Both the position numbers and the translations under genes were made by a program. This document shows, piece by piece, positions 51,834-60,574 of a DNA stretch of 64,000 bases. The DNA lies in contig PAVS01000001.1 in the NCBI GenBank assembly GCA_002713145.1, positions 1-64,000 of the forward strand, given 5' to 3'. Every line of letters starts with the position of its first letter. Position 1 is the stretch's first letter. Source of the stretch: Halobacteriovoraceae bacterium. GTDB lineage: Bacteria; Bdellovibrionota; Bacteriovoracia; Bacteriovoracales; Bacteriovoracaceae. The notes beneath the pieces are model-generated. The model worked only from the letters and a program-made list of their open reading frames with translations. It made no database searches and was not told the DNA's origin.

Positions 51834-51901
51834 TTTAATTATCATAAAAAAAAAAAGCCTAAATCACATTAAGCCACTGTAACGTTTAAGTGTAGAAAAT
51901 T

Positions 51902-52711
51902 TCATAATTTATTTATCAAGGGAGAGAGTTTAAAGATTTGGCACTGAGCTGGTGTGAGGTCCCGAGATAAATATTCGACATCACCCGCAAGAAGATTCTT
52001 TGTGCTGGATTCTTCGTGGGGACAATCACAATAGAGATGAGCGAGTTCATGAGCTGTTGCACTATAACCATCATCTCTTAGTTCTTGGTATTGAGAGTTA
52101 TTCACTTGAGACGTTATAAAAGCCGTGTTACGTCGTGGCAGTGGGGCCATTCTCCGAGGCCAGGCAAAGGCGTTCTCATCTTCTATATTCGAACGTATAT
52201 AAAACACTAATGGTCTCTCAGTGGTTGGGGCCATACTTGCCAGCCTTGCATCTTCATCCTTTTGAAAGCTAATATCAACTTGATCCTCTACAGCAGTGGT
52301 CTGGATAAACTTGACCTGATTCACTTTGATGCCACACTGGGCATATATGTCTGCGGTTCTTTGGATGGTGGAGACAACTTGCTCTTTGGTCCATCCATTA
52401 TTGATAAACTGAACCAGATTTAAATTAATTGAGTGAGTAAATTTCTCTTCGGGCAGAGTGGGATAGATTTCATGTTGCTTGAGAAAACTTATTTCAGTTG
52501 AGATAAAACCTGCTTCATTCCATTTGTTTTGTTCATCTTCGATGCTATTGATATTTTCTTCTGTTGAACATTGCCCTGTAGGAGCATCCAGCTGGCCATT
52601 AACGGTATTGATTGTTGTTTCAATTTGGTTAACAGTGTGCTTGAGCCATTGATCTGCAGAAGCAGAACTCATTATGATCAAAATGGTGAGGTATAAATAA
52701 AACTTACTCAT
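51902..52711 (-). CDS. Secreted zinc-metalloprotease-like protein (HExxH)
   Basis: Signal peptide; YSATAHELAHLYCDCPHEE. Confidence 0.7.
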   Translation of the reverse strand: MSKFYLYLTILIIMSSASADQWLKHTVNQIETTINTVNGQLDAPTGQCSTEENINSIEDEQNKWNEAGFISTEISFLKQHEIYPTLPEEKFTHSINLNLVQFINNGWTKEQVVSTIQRTADIYAQCGIKVNQVKFIQTTAVEDQVDISFQKDEDARLASMAPTTERPLVFYIRSNIEDENAFAWPRRMAPLPRRNTAFITSQVNNSQYQELRDDGYSATAHELAHLYCDCPHEESSTKNLLAGDVEYLSRDLTPAQCQIFKLSPLINKL

Positions 52712-52783
52712 CAGCTTGTTATCGGTACAATAAGAGGTGATATTTAGGGTAGTGGACTGTTTGTCTCGGGTATAGGGGTAATA

Positions 52784-52813
52784 AAAACCCCCTTACTGAG
52801 AAGGGGGTTTTTG
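52784..52813. terminator. Rho-independent terminator, symmetric
   Basis: AAAAACCCCCTT-actgag-AAGGGGGTTTTT, perfect 12-bp stem in the gap between divergent genes. Confidence 0.85.
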
Positions 52814-52927
52814 ATTGCTGTTACCAATGCATCCGAGTATCGCATTTCTACAGCAGCCTATGCTGCTCAACAATACTCTTTTTGATACATCTTTTTCTTA
52901 ACAGCAAAACTTTAAATTTTGCTACTC
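52784..52927 (-). ncRNA. Candidate structured RNA (sRNA or riboswitch-like leader)
   Basis: Minus strand: TTGCTGTTA/TAACAGCAA (9 bp), GATGTATC/GATGCATT (8 bp with two G.U), GAGTAT/ATACTC (6 bp), AGCAGC-atag-GCTGCT (6 bp), then the terminator; possible -10 TATTAT at 52937-52932. Confidence 0.65.
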
Positions 52928-53134
52928 CATATAATAAATGAATAATTTATTTTTTCATCAAGCTAGAGTGTAAAATCTGTTTAAGTTTTTGAATATCTTT
53001 TTTTCTCTTTCTCTCTAGTGTTAAAAGAGTAAACAGTGAAAAGTATGAGATTTGTAAATAAATTCATCATTTAATAACATACATTTCACTCCAATAGTCG
53101 GTGGCCATCCTAAAATCTTAGCAGGAGGACATAA

Positions 53135-54043
53135 GTGAATTTGAATATCAATTGGAAAAATTTTCTAAAAGACTTTTATCGTGAACTTGTTAATGACAAT
53201 GTCACAAGTGGAGCAGCTTCACTCGCTTTTTTTCTTTTGCTTTCTTTATTTCCCGCTCTTATCGCCCTTATCAGTATAGGTGCTTACTTACCCATAGGCG
53301 ATGTGCAGGAAATGATTTTAAGTAGTATTAGTCCTTTTCTGCCTTATGAAGCCTTTGAGCTCATCAAAAATATTTTGAATAGTGTTTTAAGTGAGAAAAA
53401 TGGGGGGCTTTTAACCTTTGGTGTCCTTGCCGCACTCTGGACAGCTTCTACTGGAATGGTCCAGATAACAAAGCAGTTAAATATTGCTTATCATATTAAA
53501 GAAGATCGAAATTTCTTTAAACTACGATTGATGGCCATAGGAATATCCCTGGTCTTGGGTGCAGTTTTAATTATCTCCCTTATGCTTGTTTTAGGTGAGA
53601 GGTGGGTCAAAGCTTTTGCTATTGAGCAAGGAATGCATTCCACTCTGGTCAGTATTCTTTTCCCTCTGACTCGAGGGCTGACCATTTTTAGCTTAGTCTC
53701 ATTTTTATTCGCCTTAATCTATTATTTTCCACCGAATAAAAAAATTAAATTTAAGTGGATTACTCCCGGCAGTGTTTTGGGAACTGTGCTTGTGTTCGCT
53801 ATATCGAAGGGCTTTTCTTTTTATGTCGAAAATTTTGGAAATTATGCTAATACCTACGGCAGTATTGGTGCCGTGATTATTCTCATGCTGTGGTTATATC
53901 TCTTCTCGTTGATTTTAATTATTGGAGCTGAGTTAAACTCGCTTTTAGCTTCTTATATAGAGCCTCACAGCAATGTGAGTAAAAAGAAAAAACTTCAAAA
54001 AAATCGCTCACTTAAGAATAACGAGTGGATATATCAGCATTAA
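53135..54043 (+). CDS. YihY/BrkB-family membrane protein
   Basis: GAASLAFFLLLSLFPALIALISIGAYLP, GAVIILMLWLYLFSLILIIGAELN; GTG start behind AGGAGG. Confidence 0.92.
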   Translation: MNLNINWKNFLKDFYRELVNDNVTSGAASLAFFLLLSLFPALIALISIGAYLPIGDVQEMILSSISPFLPYEAFELIKNILNSVLSEKNGGLLTFGVLAALWTASTGMVQITKQLNIAYHIKEDRNFFKLRLMAIGISLVLGAVLIISLMLVLGERWVKAFAIEQGMHSTLVSILFPLTRGLTIFSLVSFLFALIYYFPPNKKIKFKWITPGSVLGTVLVFAISKGFSFYVENFGNYANTYGSIGAVIILMLWLYLFSLILIIGAELNSLLASYIEPHSNVSKKKKLQKNRSLKNNEWIYQH

Positions 54044-54103
54044 ATTCAATGTAATAAATACATTTGAGATTGTTTAAGTTTCAAAGCATGGTACTTCTGG
54101 GCC

Positions 54104-54853
54104 ATGAAAAAGCTAACACTACTTACAGGAACTCTACTTTTATCTTCAAGCCTTTCAGCCCAGTATGTCTCTGAGGTTTTAGATAAGAAAGTCATGACCT
54201 TTCATAATAATGAATGTGAACAAACCTCAAGTTGCGACTTAAAAGAATTTACGATTAAAGTTTATAAGGCACGTTCCAAGTATGGTTCAGCACCTTTTAG
54301 TTATAATGTTATGATGGAAGGTTATTACGAAACAAAATCTTTAGATACCCTTACAGATTTTGCCATTGTCCAATTTATTAAAGGGGCATTGGTAGAAACT
54401 GGTCGCACTTCAGACTTCACTCGATTTGGAATTCGAAAGTTCTTTGGAAAAAAGTGGCAGCCATTTCATCACCCAGAGTGGCAAATAGACTCATTAGACG
54501 AGGATCCCATCTATGCCTCCTTTATTCATGAAGGCGTATATTATAGACATGGGGCTTATCAACTTAACCCGAAGAGACAATCAATTTTATTTGAAGATGT
54601 AGAAGAGATGTTTTATCTCAATCATAAACCTACGACACCGAGACTTTATTTTTCCGACTTGCCTACAGGCTCAAGTGTGTCTAAAAGTTTAATTCGTGAA
54701 TCTGAGCTAGAATTTAGAACGTGTATTTATAAAACCAAAAATATTCCTCAGGATATAGGTCCAGACGATGTAGACTTCGCTGAACCTATTCAATGTTTTG
54801 AGTGGGAAGGTAAATTCCCTTATAATCCTGAGACGGGACAAATTAGTCAGTAG
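54104..54853 (+). CDS. Secreted hypothetical protein
   Basis: Signal peptide MKKLTLLTGTLLLSSSLSAQ. Confidence 0.75.
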   Translation: MKKLTLLTGTLLLSSSLSAQYVSEVLDKKVMTFHNNECEQTSSCDLKEFTIKVYKARSKYGSAPFSYNVMMEGYYETKSLDTLTDFAIVQFIKGALVETGRTSDFTRFGIRKFFGKKWQPFHHPEWQIDSLDEDPIYASFIHEGVYYRHGAYQLNPKRQSILFEDVEEMFYLNHKPTTPRLYFSDLPTGSSVSKSLIRESELEFRTCIYKTKNIPQDIGPDDVDFAEPIQCFEWEGKFPYNPETGQISQ

Positions 54854-55043
54854 CGTCTTCGATGCCATCGCCAGCATCTTCGACTGCGTCTGACATTTCG
54901 TCTCCGGCATCATCTACTGTTTCTTCGATGTTTTCACCAGCTTTCTCTAAGCTATCTCCTGCATCATCTTCTTCATTACAACTCACAAGAGTAAAACTTA
55001 GTAAAAGAATAAATAAACTCATCAATAATTTTAACTTTAACAT
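54843..55043 (-). CDS. Small acidic lipoprotein with 11-residue repeats
   Basis: Lipobox FTLVSC; AGDSLEKAGEN/IEETVDDAGDE/MSDAVEDAGDG/IEDATD. Confidence 0.8.
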   Translation of the reverse strand: MLKLKLLMSLFILLLSFTLVSCNEEDDAGDSLEKAGENIEETVDDAGDEMSDAVEDAGDGIEDATD

Positions 55044-55183
55044 AATCGTCTCCTTTCGATTTATATTTCCACGGCCTAAACTGTTAGGCTTTCTTTATAC
55101 ATTGTATTTTTTGTGTAGCTAATTAAACACTCAATAATAACACGAAACTGTGACTTTAAGCTATTCTGTTTTTTGGAGGAATA

Positions 55184-56254
55184 ATGCTGGATAAAACAGA
55201 ACATTTTAGAGATATTTTTGTGATTGGAGGGTCTGCAGGAGCTATCGAAGAGTTAAGAACTCTTTTGCATGAAATCGATGAAAACTTTAAAGGAATTCTT
55301 TTTGTAGCCATCCATTTATCGCCCTATTCCAAGTCGGAATTGGATTTAATATTGGGACGAGAGTGTAAGATCCCCGTGAAATTTGCTCAACACAAAGAGA
55401 AATTTGAGCCAGGCCATGTTTATCTCGCAGTACCTAATCGCCATTTTTTGGTGGATGAAGACTGTATGTATTTAACAAATGGACCCAGAGAAAACCGCTC
55501 TAAACCTGCCATTGATCCTCTTTTTCGCTCAGCAGCTGTATCTATGCAACAAAGAGTGACAGGAATTCTTCTCAGTGGAAATCTTGATGATGGTTCAGCT
55601 GGACTACTAGCAGTTAAGGATTGTGGAGGAGAAACACTGATTCAAAAGCCTGAAACGGCTCGTTTCCCAGATATGCTCCATAATGCCAGGGCCGTCGCCC
55701 CTATCGACAATATTTGCAATATTAGAGAAATGGGACAGTTTATCAATAAAACGGCAAAGGAAAAAGCTAATCCAAAATCTCGCTTTATTCCTGAAAATTT
55801 AAAACTTGAGGTCGATATTTCGCTTAAAGCACAAAGTGATATAGATCTTCAGAATCAATTAGGTTCTCAGGTGCCGTTTATATGTCCAGAGTGTAATGGC
55901 CCCCTGTGGGAGATGAAGGATAAAAGAATTAAACGTTATCGATGTCACACGGGACATGCCTATACTTTGAAAAATTTAGCAGCGGGACAAGAAGAATCTA
56001 TTGAGGAAGCCTTATGGGCCGCTTTAAGAACACTGGAAGAGAAAATTAGAACCCTTAATACGATTGCAGAGGTAGGGGAGAGTGGAGTGAATTATACGGA
56101 AGAGAATGCTGTGCTCCAAGATAAAATAGAAAATGCTCACAAATATATAGATACTTTGAGAAAATTTTTATTAAAATTTGAAGGGGAGCATGGGGATGCC
56201 CCTAACACGGAAGAGGCTCCTGCATCTGAAGCTGTTCTTTCAGATGAAGAATAA
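55184..56254 (+). CDS. Stand-alone CheB-type methylesterase with C-terminal Zn-ribbon-like region
   Basis: IGGSAGAIEELRTLL, AIHLSPYS, SGNLDDGSAGLLAVKDCGG; CPECN...CHTGH; no receiver domain. Confidence 0.88.
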   Translation: MLDKTEHFRDIFVIGGSAGAIEELRTLLHEIDENFKGILFVAIHLSPYSKSELDLILGRECKIPVKFAQHKEKFEPGHVYLAVPNRHFLVDEDCMYLTNGPRENRSKPAIDPLFRSAAVSMQQRVTGILLSGNLDDGSAGLLAVKDCGGETLIQKPETARFPDMLHNARAVAPIDNICNIREMGQFINKTAKEKANPKSRFIPENLKLEVDISLKAQSDIDLQNQLGSQVPFICPECNGPLWEMKDKRIKRYRCHTGHAYTLKNLAAGQEESIEEALWAALRTLEEKIRTLNTIAEVGESGVNYTEENAVLQDKIENAHKYIDTLRKFLLKFEGEHGDAPNTEEAPASEAVLSDEE

Positions 56255-56990
56255 ATGACCTTAGATTTTCAGGGGCTTTAAAGTAATAGTCGGCTTTTGT
56301 GATCACATCCCCCACAGCACAGACCCACCCTTGATTTTTCGGAATCATCTCAAAAAATGATTGATCTGCAATATCGTCTCCAAAAGCGATAAAGATATGA
56401 TCTGGATTATGTTGAACATGACTTTGCACAAAGCTCGCCTTACTAATATCACTTCGTTTAATTTCTAAAACACAATTATAATGATAGACAGAATAAGACG
56501 AGTGACTAAGCGTTTGAGATAGCTTTGTCATAAGATGTTGAATCTTTTCTTCTGAAAGAGATTCCTTAATTCTTCTGTAATGCCAAACCCAAGAATGATC
56601 TTTCTTTTCAATATGTGAGTGAGGATGAATCTTTACCAGCTCCAGCAGCTTTGCTTGGGTTTTGTCAGGAAGACTTTCTTTTTTTAACTCATTATCAGTA
56701 AAGTTTGTCTTCGAGCCGTATTCTCCAGCAAGTTTAAAGCTCTTAGGAAATCTTTTTTGTAAAAATGAAAGTGGCCTGCCCGATAATATGATTAAATCAA
56801 TGAGCGGATGCTCGCTAAGAGTCGCTAAGTTTTTAATCGTCGACAGAGGAACTGTTGCTTCCTCAGGATTCAGGACAAAATCTGACAATGTGCCATCGAA
56901 ATCACAAAAAAATGTGAGTTTTTTTTCTTTTGCTAATTGTTTTGTGATCTTTTTAGCTAGTTGATGTTGTTGACCTTGGGCCGACGAAAT
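56202..56990 (-). CDS. otsB: Trehalose-6-phosphate phosphatase, HAD family; likely non-canonical ATT start at 56990
   Basis: ORF-track start (TTG 56888) excludes HAD motif I; the frame extends upstream as ISSAQGQQHQLAKKITKQLAKEKKLTFFCDFDGTLSDF. AGGAGG lies 5 nt before ATT; in-frame TAG lies further upstream. Confidence 0.8.
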   Translation of the reverse strand: MSSAQGQQHQLAKKITKQLAKEKKLTFFCDFDGTLSDFVLNPEEATVPLSTIKNLATLSEHPLIDLIILSGRPLSFLQKRFPKSFKLAGEYGSKTNFTDNELKKESLPDKTQAKLLELVKIHPHSHIEKKDHSWVWHYRRIKESLSEEKIQHLMTKLSQTLSHSSYSVYHYNCVLEIKRSDISKASFVQSHVQHNPDHIFIAFGDDIADQSFFEMIPKNQGWVCAVGDVITKADYYFKAPENLRSFILHLKEQLQMQEPLPC

Positions 56991-58353
56991 ACTTACCTCC
57001 TCCCACTAAAAAGTTATTCAAATTATTAGAAGCCCAAAAATTTGAAGTGTTTTTGTTGATCCACTTCATCGCATCTCTCCATCTTTTCTGTCTCGTCTTT
57101 TTGTTTGTTTGGAGACTTTGAACGAGAGCTTTGACTTCCTTTTTAATTTTAAAAGGGTTAAATGTGATTTGGGAACCTAAAAATTTACTTGCTCCCGTCT
57201 GATCACTTAAAAAAAGCTGTCCCGGGTTATTTGGACTTTGTGCAGCCAAATACTCCATTGAAACTAAATTCATGCCATCTTTTATACTGCTAACTAAACA
57301 TAGATCACCACTTTGATAAAATTTGATGAGTTCTTGTTTTGTCATTCTTCCTTCAATCAACTCTATGGGAGTCCAATCATTGGTTTTAAATTGATTGTTT
57401 ATTCTGTCCGCAAGTTTGAGTACTTTTTCGCGATAATCTTGATAGGCAGGTATATCTTGTCGAGTAGGAATGAGTAATTGTCTTAGCTTAATCTTTTCTC
57501 TATATTCGGGATGTGTTTCTAACAGATGCTCAATAAGTTTGAGCTTGATATCTATTCCTTTAGAGTAGTCAAACCGATCCACACCAACGATTGTTTGGAG
57601 TTGAGAGTCGTTTGAGGATATTTGACTATAATCTTGAATGAAGTCCTGTGGAGAAATTCCAATGGGAAAACTATATAACTTATGCTCAATAGCACTTAAC
57701 TCTTCTTGATCGAAATCTTCTGAAATATAATACCAAAAATCCAGAAAGTTCTTTTCATAATCTTTTGTGTGAAAAGCAATCATATCTGCGTAGGAGAGTG
57801 ATTTCGCAATCTCTTCTAAAAATGGAACTTGCTTAGCTATCTCTAAACTAGGCCATGGGATATGCAAAAAGAAGCTCACCTTTCTTGATCGAGATAATTG
57901 TTTAATATATTTGGGTAGCAAGAGAAGATGATAGTCCTGAATCCAGAGTGACGTTTTTTCATCGACCTGTTCATTGATATAGTGAGCGAAGTGGATATTT
58001 GTAGCACTGTAGGCTTCCCAAAGAGCAGGGTAAAAGTGAATGAGGTCTACTCTTTCATGGAAACTCGGCCAAAGAACTTGGTTGCAATATCCATTATAAT
58101 ACTGATCATACAAATCACTTGGAATATTGACGTCGAGATATTGAATAGATTTGCTATTCTGTAGATTAAAATCCTGAAGGACTTTTTTATCTGAATGGTT
58201 CTCACAACCTAAATGACCGATCCATTGGGTATCTGCTGCGAGATGGGCTCCATTGATGGCCGACACCAGACCTCCGTCTGAGGGGGTGATGGTGTTGTTT
58301 TTAATCCCGATGGGTAATCTATTACTGACAATGGCTAGTTTGTTTTCTCTCAT
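56953..58353 (-). CDS. otsA: Trehalose-6-phosphate synthase
   Basis: KLAIVSNRLPI, DGGLVSAI, WIQDYHLLLLPKYI, VGVDRFDYSKGIDIKL, SSIKDGMNLVSMEYLAAQ. Confidence 0.94.
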   Translation of the reverse strand: MRENKLAIVSNRLPIGIKNNTITPSDGGLVSAINGAHLAADTQWIGHLGCENHSDKKVLQDFNLQNSKSIQYLDVNIPSDLYDQYYNGYCNQVLWPSFHERVDLIHFYPALWEAYSATNIHFAHYINEQVDEKTSLWIQDYHLLLLPKYIKQLSRSRKVSFFLHIPWPSLEIAKQVPFLEEIAKSLSYADMIAFHTKDYEKNFLDFWYYISEDFDQEELSAIEHKLYSFPIGISPQDFIQDYSQISSNDSQLQTIVGVDRFDYSKGIDIKLKLIEHLLETHPEYREKIKLRQLLIPTRQDIPAYQDYREKVLKLADRINNQFKTNDWTPIELIEGRMTKQELIKFYQSGDLCLVSSIKDGMNLVSMEYLAAQSPNNPGQLFLSDQTGASKFLGSQITFNPFKIKKEVKALVQSLQTNKKTRQKRWRDAMKWINKNTSNFWASNNLNNFLVGGGKYFVGPRSTTSTS

Positions 58354-58441
58354 ATTATTAATATAGCGTTCCCGTGCAAAGACATGTTCACCCCTAGATT
58401 AATTAAATGTGTAAATTATTAAACAAATCTTTTATGAAGAG

Positions 58442-58460
58442 ATAAGCTCATAAAGCTTAT
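58442..58460. repeat. Short perfect inverted repeat upstream of PLD-VTT gene
   Basis: ATAAGCT-cataa-AGCTTAT. Confidence 0.6.
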
Positions 58461-58480
58461 GTCTAAGTTATATTAAGTGA

Positions 58481-60574
58481 ATGATACTCAAGCCTCAAAG
58501 AAATTGTATTCAAATTGATCGTAACTCTCATTATAAGCTTCTCGTCGACGGTGAAAATTATTTTGAACAATTATATAAGATCTTGCCTGAAGCAAAATCT
58601 TCTATTTATATTCATGCCTGGGAAGTGGATAGTAAACTAAGATTGAAAAGAGACCACAATCATGATGTCGAACTCAAGAATTATTTATTTTCACTTGTAG
58701 ATAAAAATCCTGAACTGAATATTTATATTATTTGCTGGGACTTCTCTTTTGTGTTTTTTTTCGAAAGAGAGCTCTTCCTCAAATGGAAATTAGACTATTT
58801 AAATCATGAAAGAATTCATTTTTGTTACAACACCAAACATAAATTAGGAGGATCAAATCATCAAAAATTTGTCGTGATTGATGATGAAATCGTTTTTTTA
58901 GGGGGGATGGATGTCACGAAGAGACGTTTTGATTCGCGAGATCATGAGCCGGGCAGTGATTTAAGGGTTGACCCTAGAGGCCATCGCTATGGACCCTTCC
59001 ATGACGTGCAAGTGATGATTGCCGGAGAAAGTGCAAAGACTGTTGCGGATATCTTTAGAGAGGATTGGCTTGATCTGATGGGGGAGCGACTTGAAGAGCC
59101 TAAGAAAAAACTTAAATGGCCTCCAGATTTAGCGGGGGATATACATGGGGAGCTGCGCGGAGCTATTTCAAGATCAGGTGTTCTTGGTCAATCTCAAGAC
59201 ATCACGAAAGAAAACCTAGAGCTTTATTTAGATTGCATCCAAAATGCAAAACACTATATGTACTTTGAAAGTCAGTATCTGACTTCTGCTGATTTTGTGG
59301 AAGCCCTGGCCCAAAAACTTGAAGCTAATACTGAAGGGGTTGAGGTCATTCTGGTTATTTCGAATGATTGGAGTGGTTATTTTGAAGAAAGAATTCTTGG
59401 CGCTATTTCTCAGCGAAACCTTAAACGATTACTCGAAGCCGATAAGTACAAAAAGCTTCAACTCGTGACTCCATGTATCCATAGAGATGGAAAAAAACAT
59501 TTTATAAAAGTTCACTCAAAAATCTCTATCATAGATGATGTTTTTATACGAGTGGGGTCAAGTAATTTAAACGAAAGAAGTCTCCATCTTGATTCAGAAA
59601 TTGATTTTTCATTGGAAGCGCAAAACCCCATCCAAAGAATGCAAATAAAAAAATTATTACATGACCTTCTTGCTGAGCATACTGGGGTAAGTCTTGAGGA
59701 GGTTTCGAAAAAGCTAAATGATTTAAGTCTATGCGAGTATATAGAAAAAAATCAGCTCAATTCAAGAGCTTTAGTTAAGATCAAAAGGTTTACTGAATCT
59801 TCCGCGGTTTATTTAGCCCCCTTTAAATTTATAGCAGATCCAAAGATGAGCATCACTCATTTTCTTAAATCGAATCTCATTCAATTTTATGGGCAAGTGA
59901 AACAACCAAAAATGCTGATGGTCATCCTAGGAATACTTTTGGGATTATTTTTAATCAATCATTTTTCCTTATTTGAACAATTGAGAAACTATACCCAGGG
60001 AGAGTTTCTGGCAGCCAAAAGCGAAGGAACTCTCTTTACTTATGGAATTCTCATCTTTGGGTTGAGTAGTTTTCTGGGTCTCCCTTTAAATGCGATGATC
60101 CCTATCGTGGCCATGAGTATTCCCGGGATAGAAGCATTTTTTATCTGTATGATGGGCTCGCTTCTCTCTTCAACCGCAGGATATTTTCTAGGTCGAGGAG
60201 TCGGAACAAAATTGATACCTCATCAAGCGAAGGCAAAAGTTGATAGAGCTTCCCGAATTCTAGAAGGCAAAGGGGTGGTGACAGTATTTTTGACTCGCTC
60301 CCTTCCTGTAGCTCCTTTTATCATTATTAATATGGTCTCCGGGGCCCTGAAAATAAAATTTCATCATTATATACTAGGTACTTTTTTGGGCTTATTACCA
60401 GGGTTAACTATTTTTACTTTTTTTGGTCATGAGTTTCAAAAAATGAGCCAAGACTTTTCATGGTCGAGTGTTATGCTCTCATTTTGCATGCTGGTTTTTC
60501 TGATCTTACTTAGCTTTTACCTTAAAAGTGTTTTTAAATTCAAGCAAGGATTTGATGGTGTCCAAAAAGCTTAA
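58481..60574 (+). CDS. Phospholipase D-like protein fused to VTT (SNARE-associated/DedA-like) domain
   Basis: HKD motifs NHQKFVVIDDEIVFLGGMD and VHSKISIIDDVFIRVGSSNLNERS; C-terminal GLPLNAMIPIVAMSIPG...FLTRSLPVAPFIIINMVSG. Confidence 0.9.
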   Translation: MILKPQRNCIQIDRNSHYKLLVDGENYFEQLYKILPEAKSSIYIHAWEVDSKLRLKRDHNHDVELKNYLFSLVDKNPELNIYIICWDFSFVFFFERELFLKWKLDYLNHERIHFCYNTKHKLGGSNHQKFVVIDDEIVFLGGMDVTKRRFDSRDHEPGSDLRVDPRGHRYGPFHDVQVMIAGESAKTVADIFREDWLDLMGERLEEPKKKLKWPPDLAGDIHGELRGAISRSGVLGQSQDITKENLELYLDCIQNAKHYMYFESQYLTSADFVEALAQKLEANTEGVEVILVISNDWSGYFEERILGAISQRNLKRLLEADKYKKLQLVTPCIHRDGKKHFIKVHSKISIIDDVFIRVGSSNLNERSLHLDSEIDFSLEAQNPIQRMQIKKLLHDLLAEHTGVSLEEVSKKLNDLSLCEYIEKNQLNSRALVKIKRFTESSAVYLAPFKFIADPKMSITHFLKSNLIQFYGQVKQPKMLMVILGILLGLFLINHFSLFEQLRNYTQGEFLAAKSEGTLFTYGILIFGLSSFLGLPLNAMIPIVAMSIPGIEAFFICMMGSLLSSTAGYFLGRGVGTKLIPHQAKAKVDRASRILEGKGVVTVFLTRSLPVAPFIIINMVSGALKIKFHHYILGTFLGLLPGLTIFTFFGHEFQKMSQDFSWSSVMLSFCMLVFLILLSFYLKSVFKFKQGFDGVQKA

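Noticed and set aside
52816-52885. Small plus-strand peptide (L)IAVTNASEYRISTAAYAAQQYSF
   Set aside because: Only about 24 codons, no RBS; the sequence is better explained by the minus-strand RNA helices.
52784-52927. SRP (4.5S) RNA, tmRNA or c-di-GMP-I riboswitch identity for the RNA candidate
   Set aside because: Lacks the GGAAGGAAGCAGCC SRP motif, any tRNA-like ends, and the GEMM-I conserved bases; 6S identity cannot be decided by eye.
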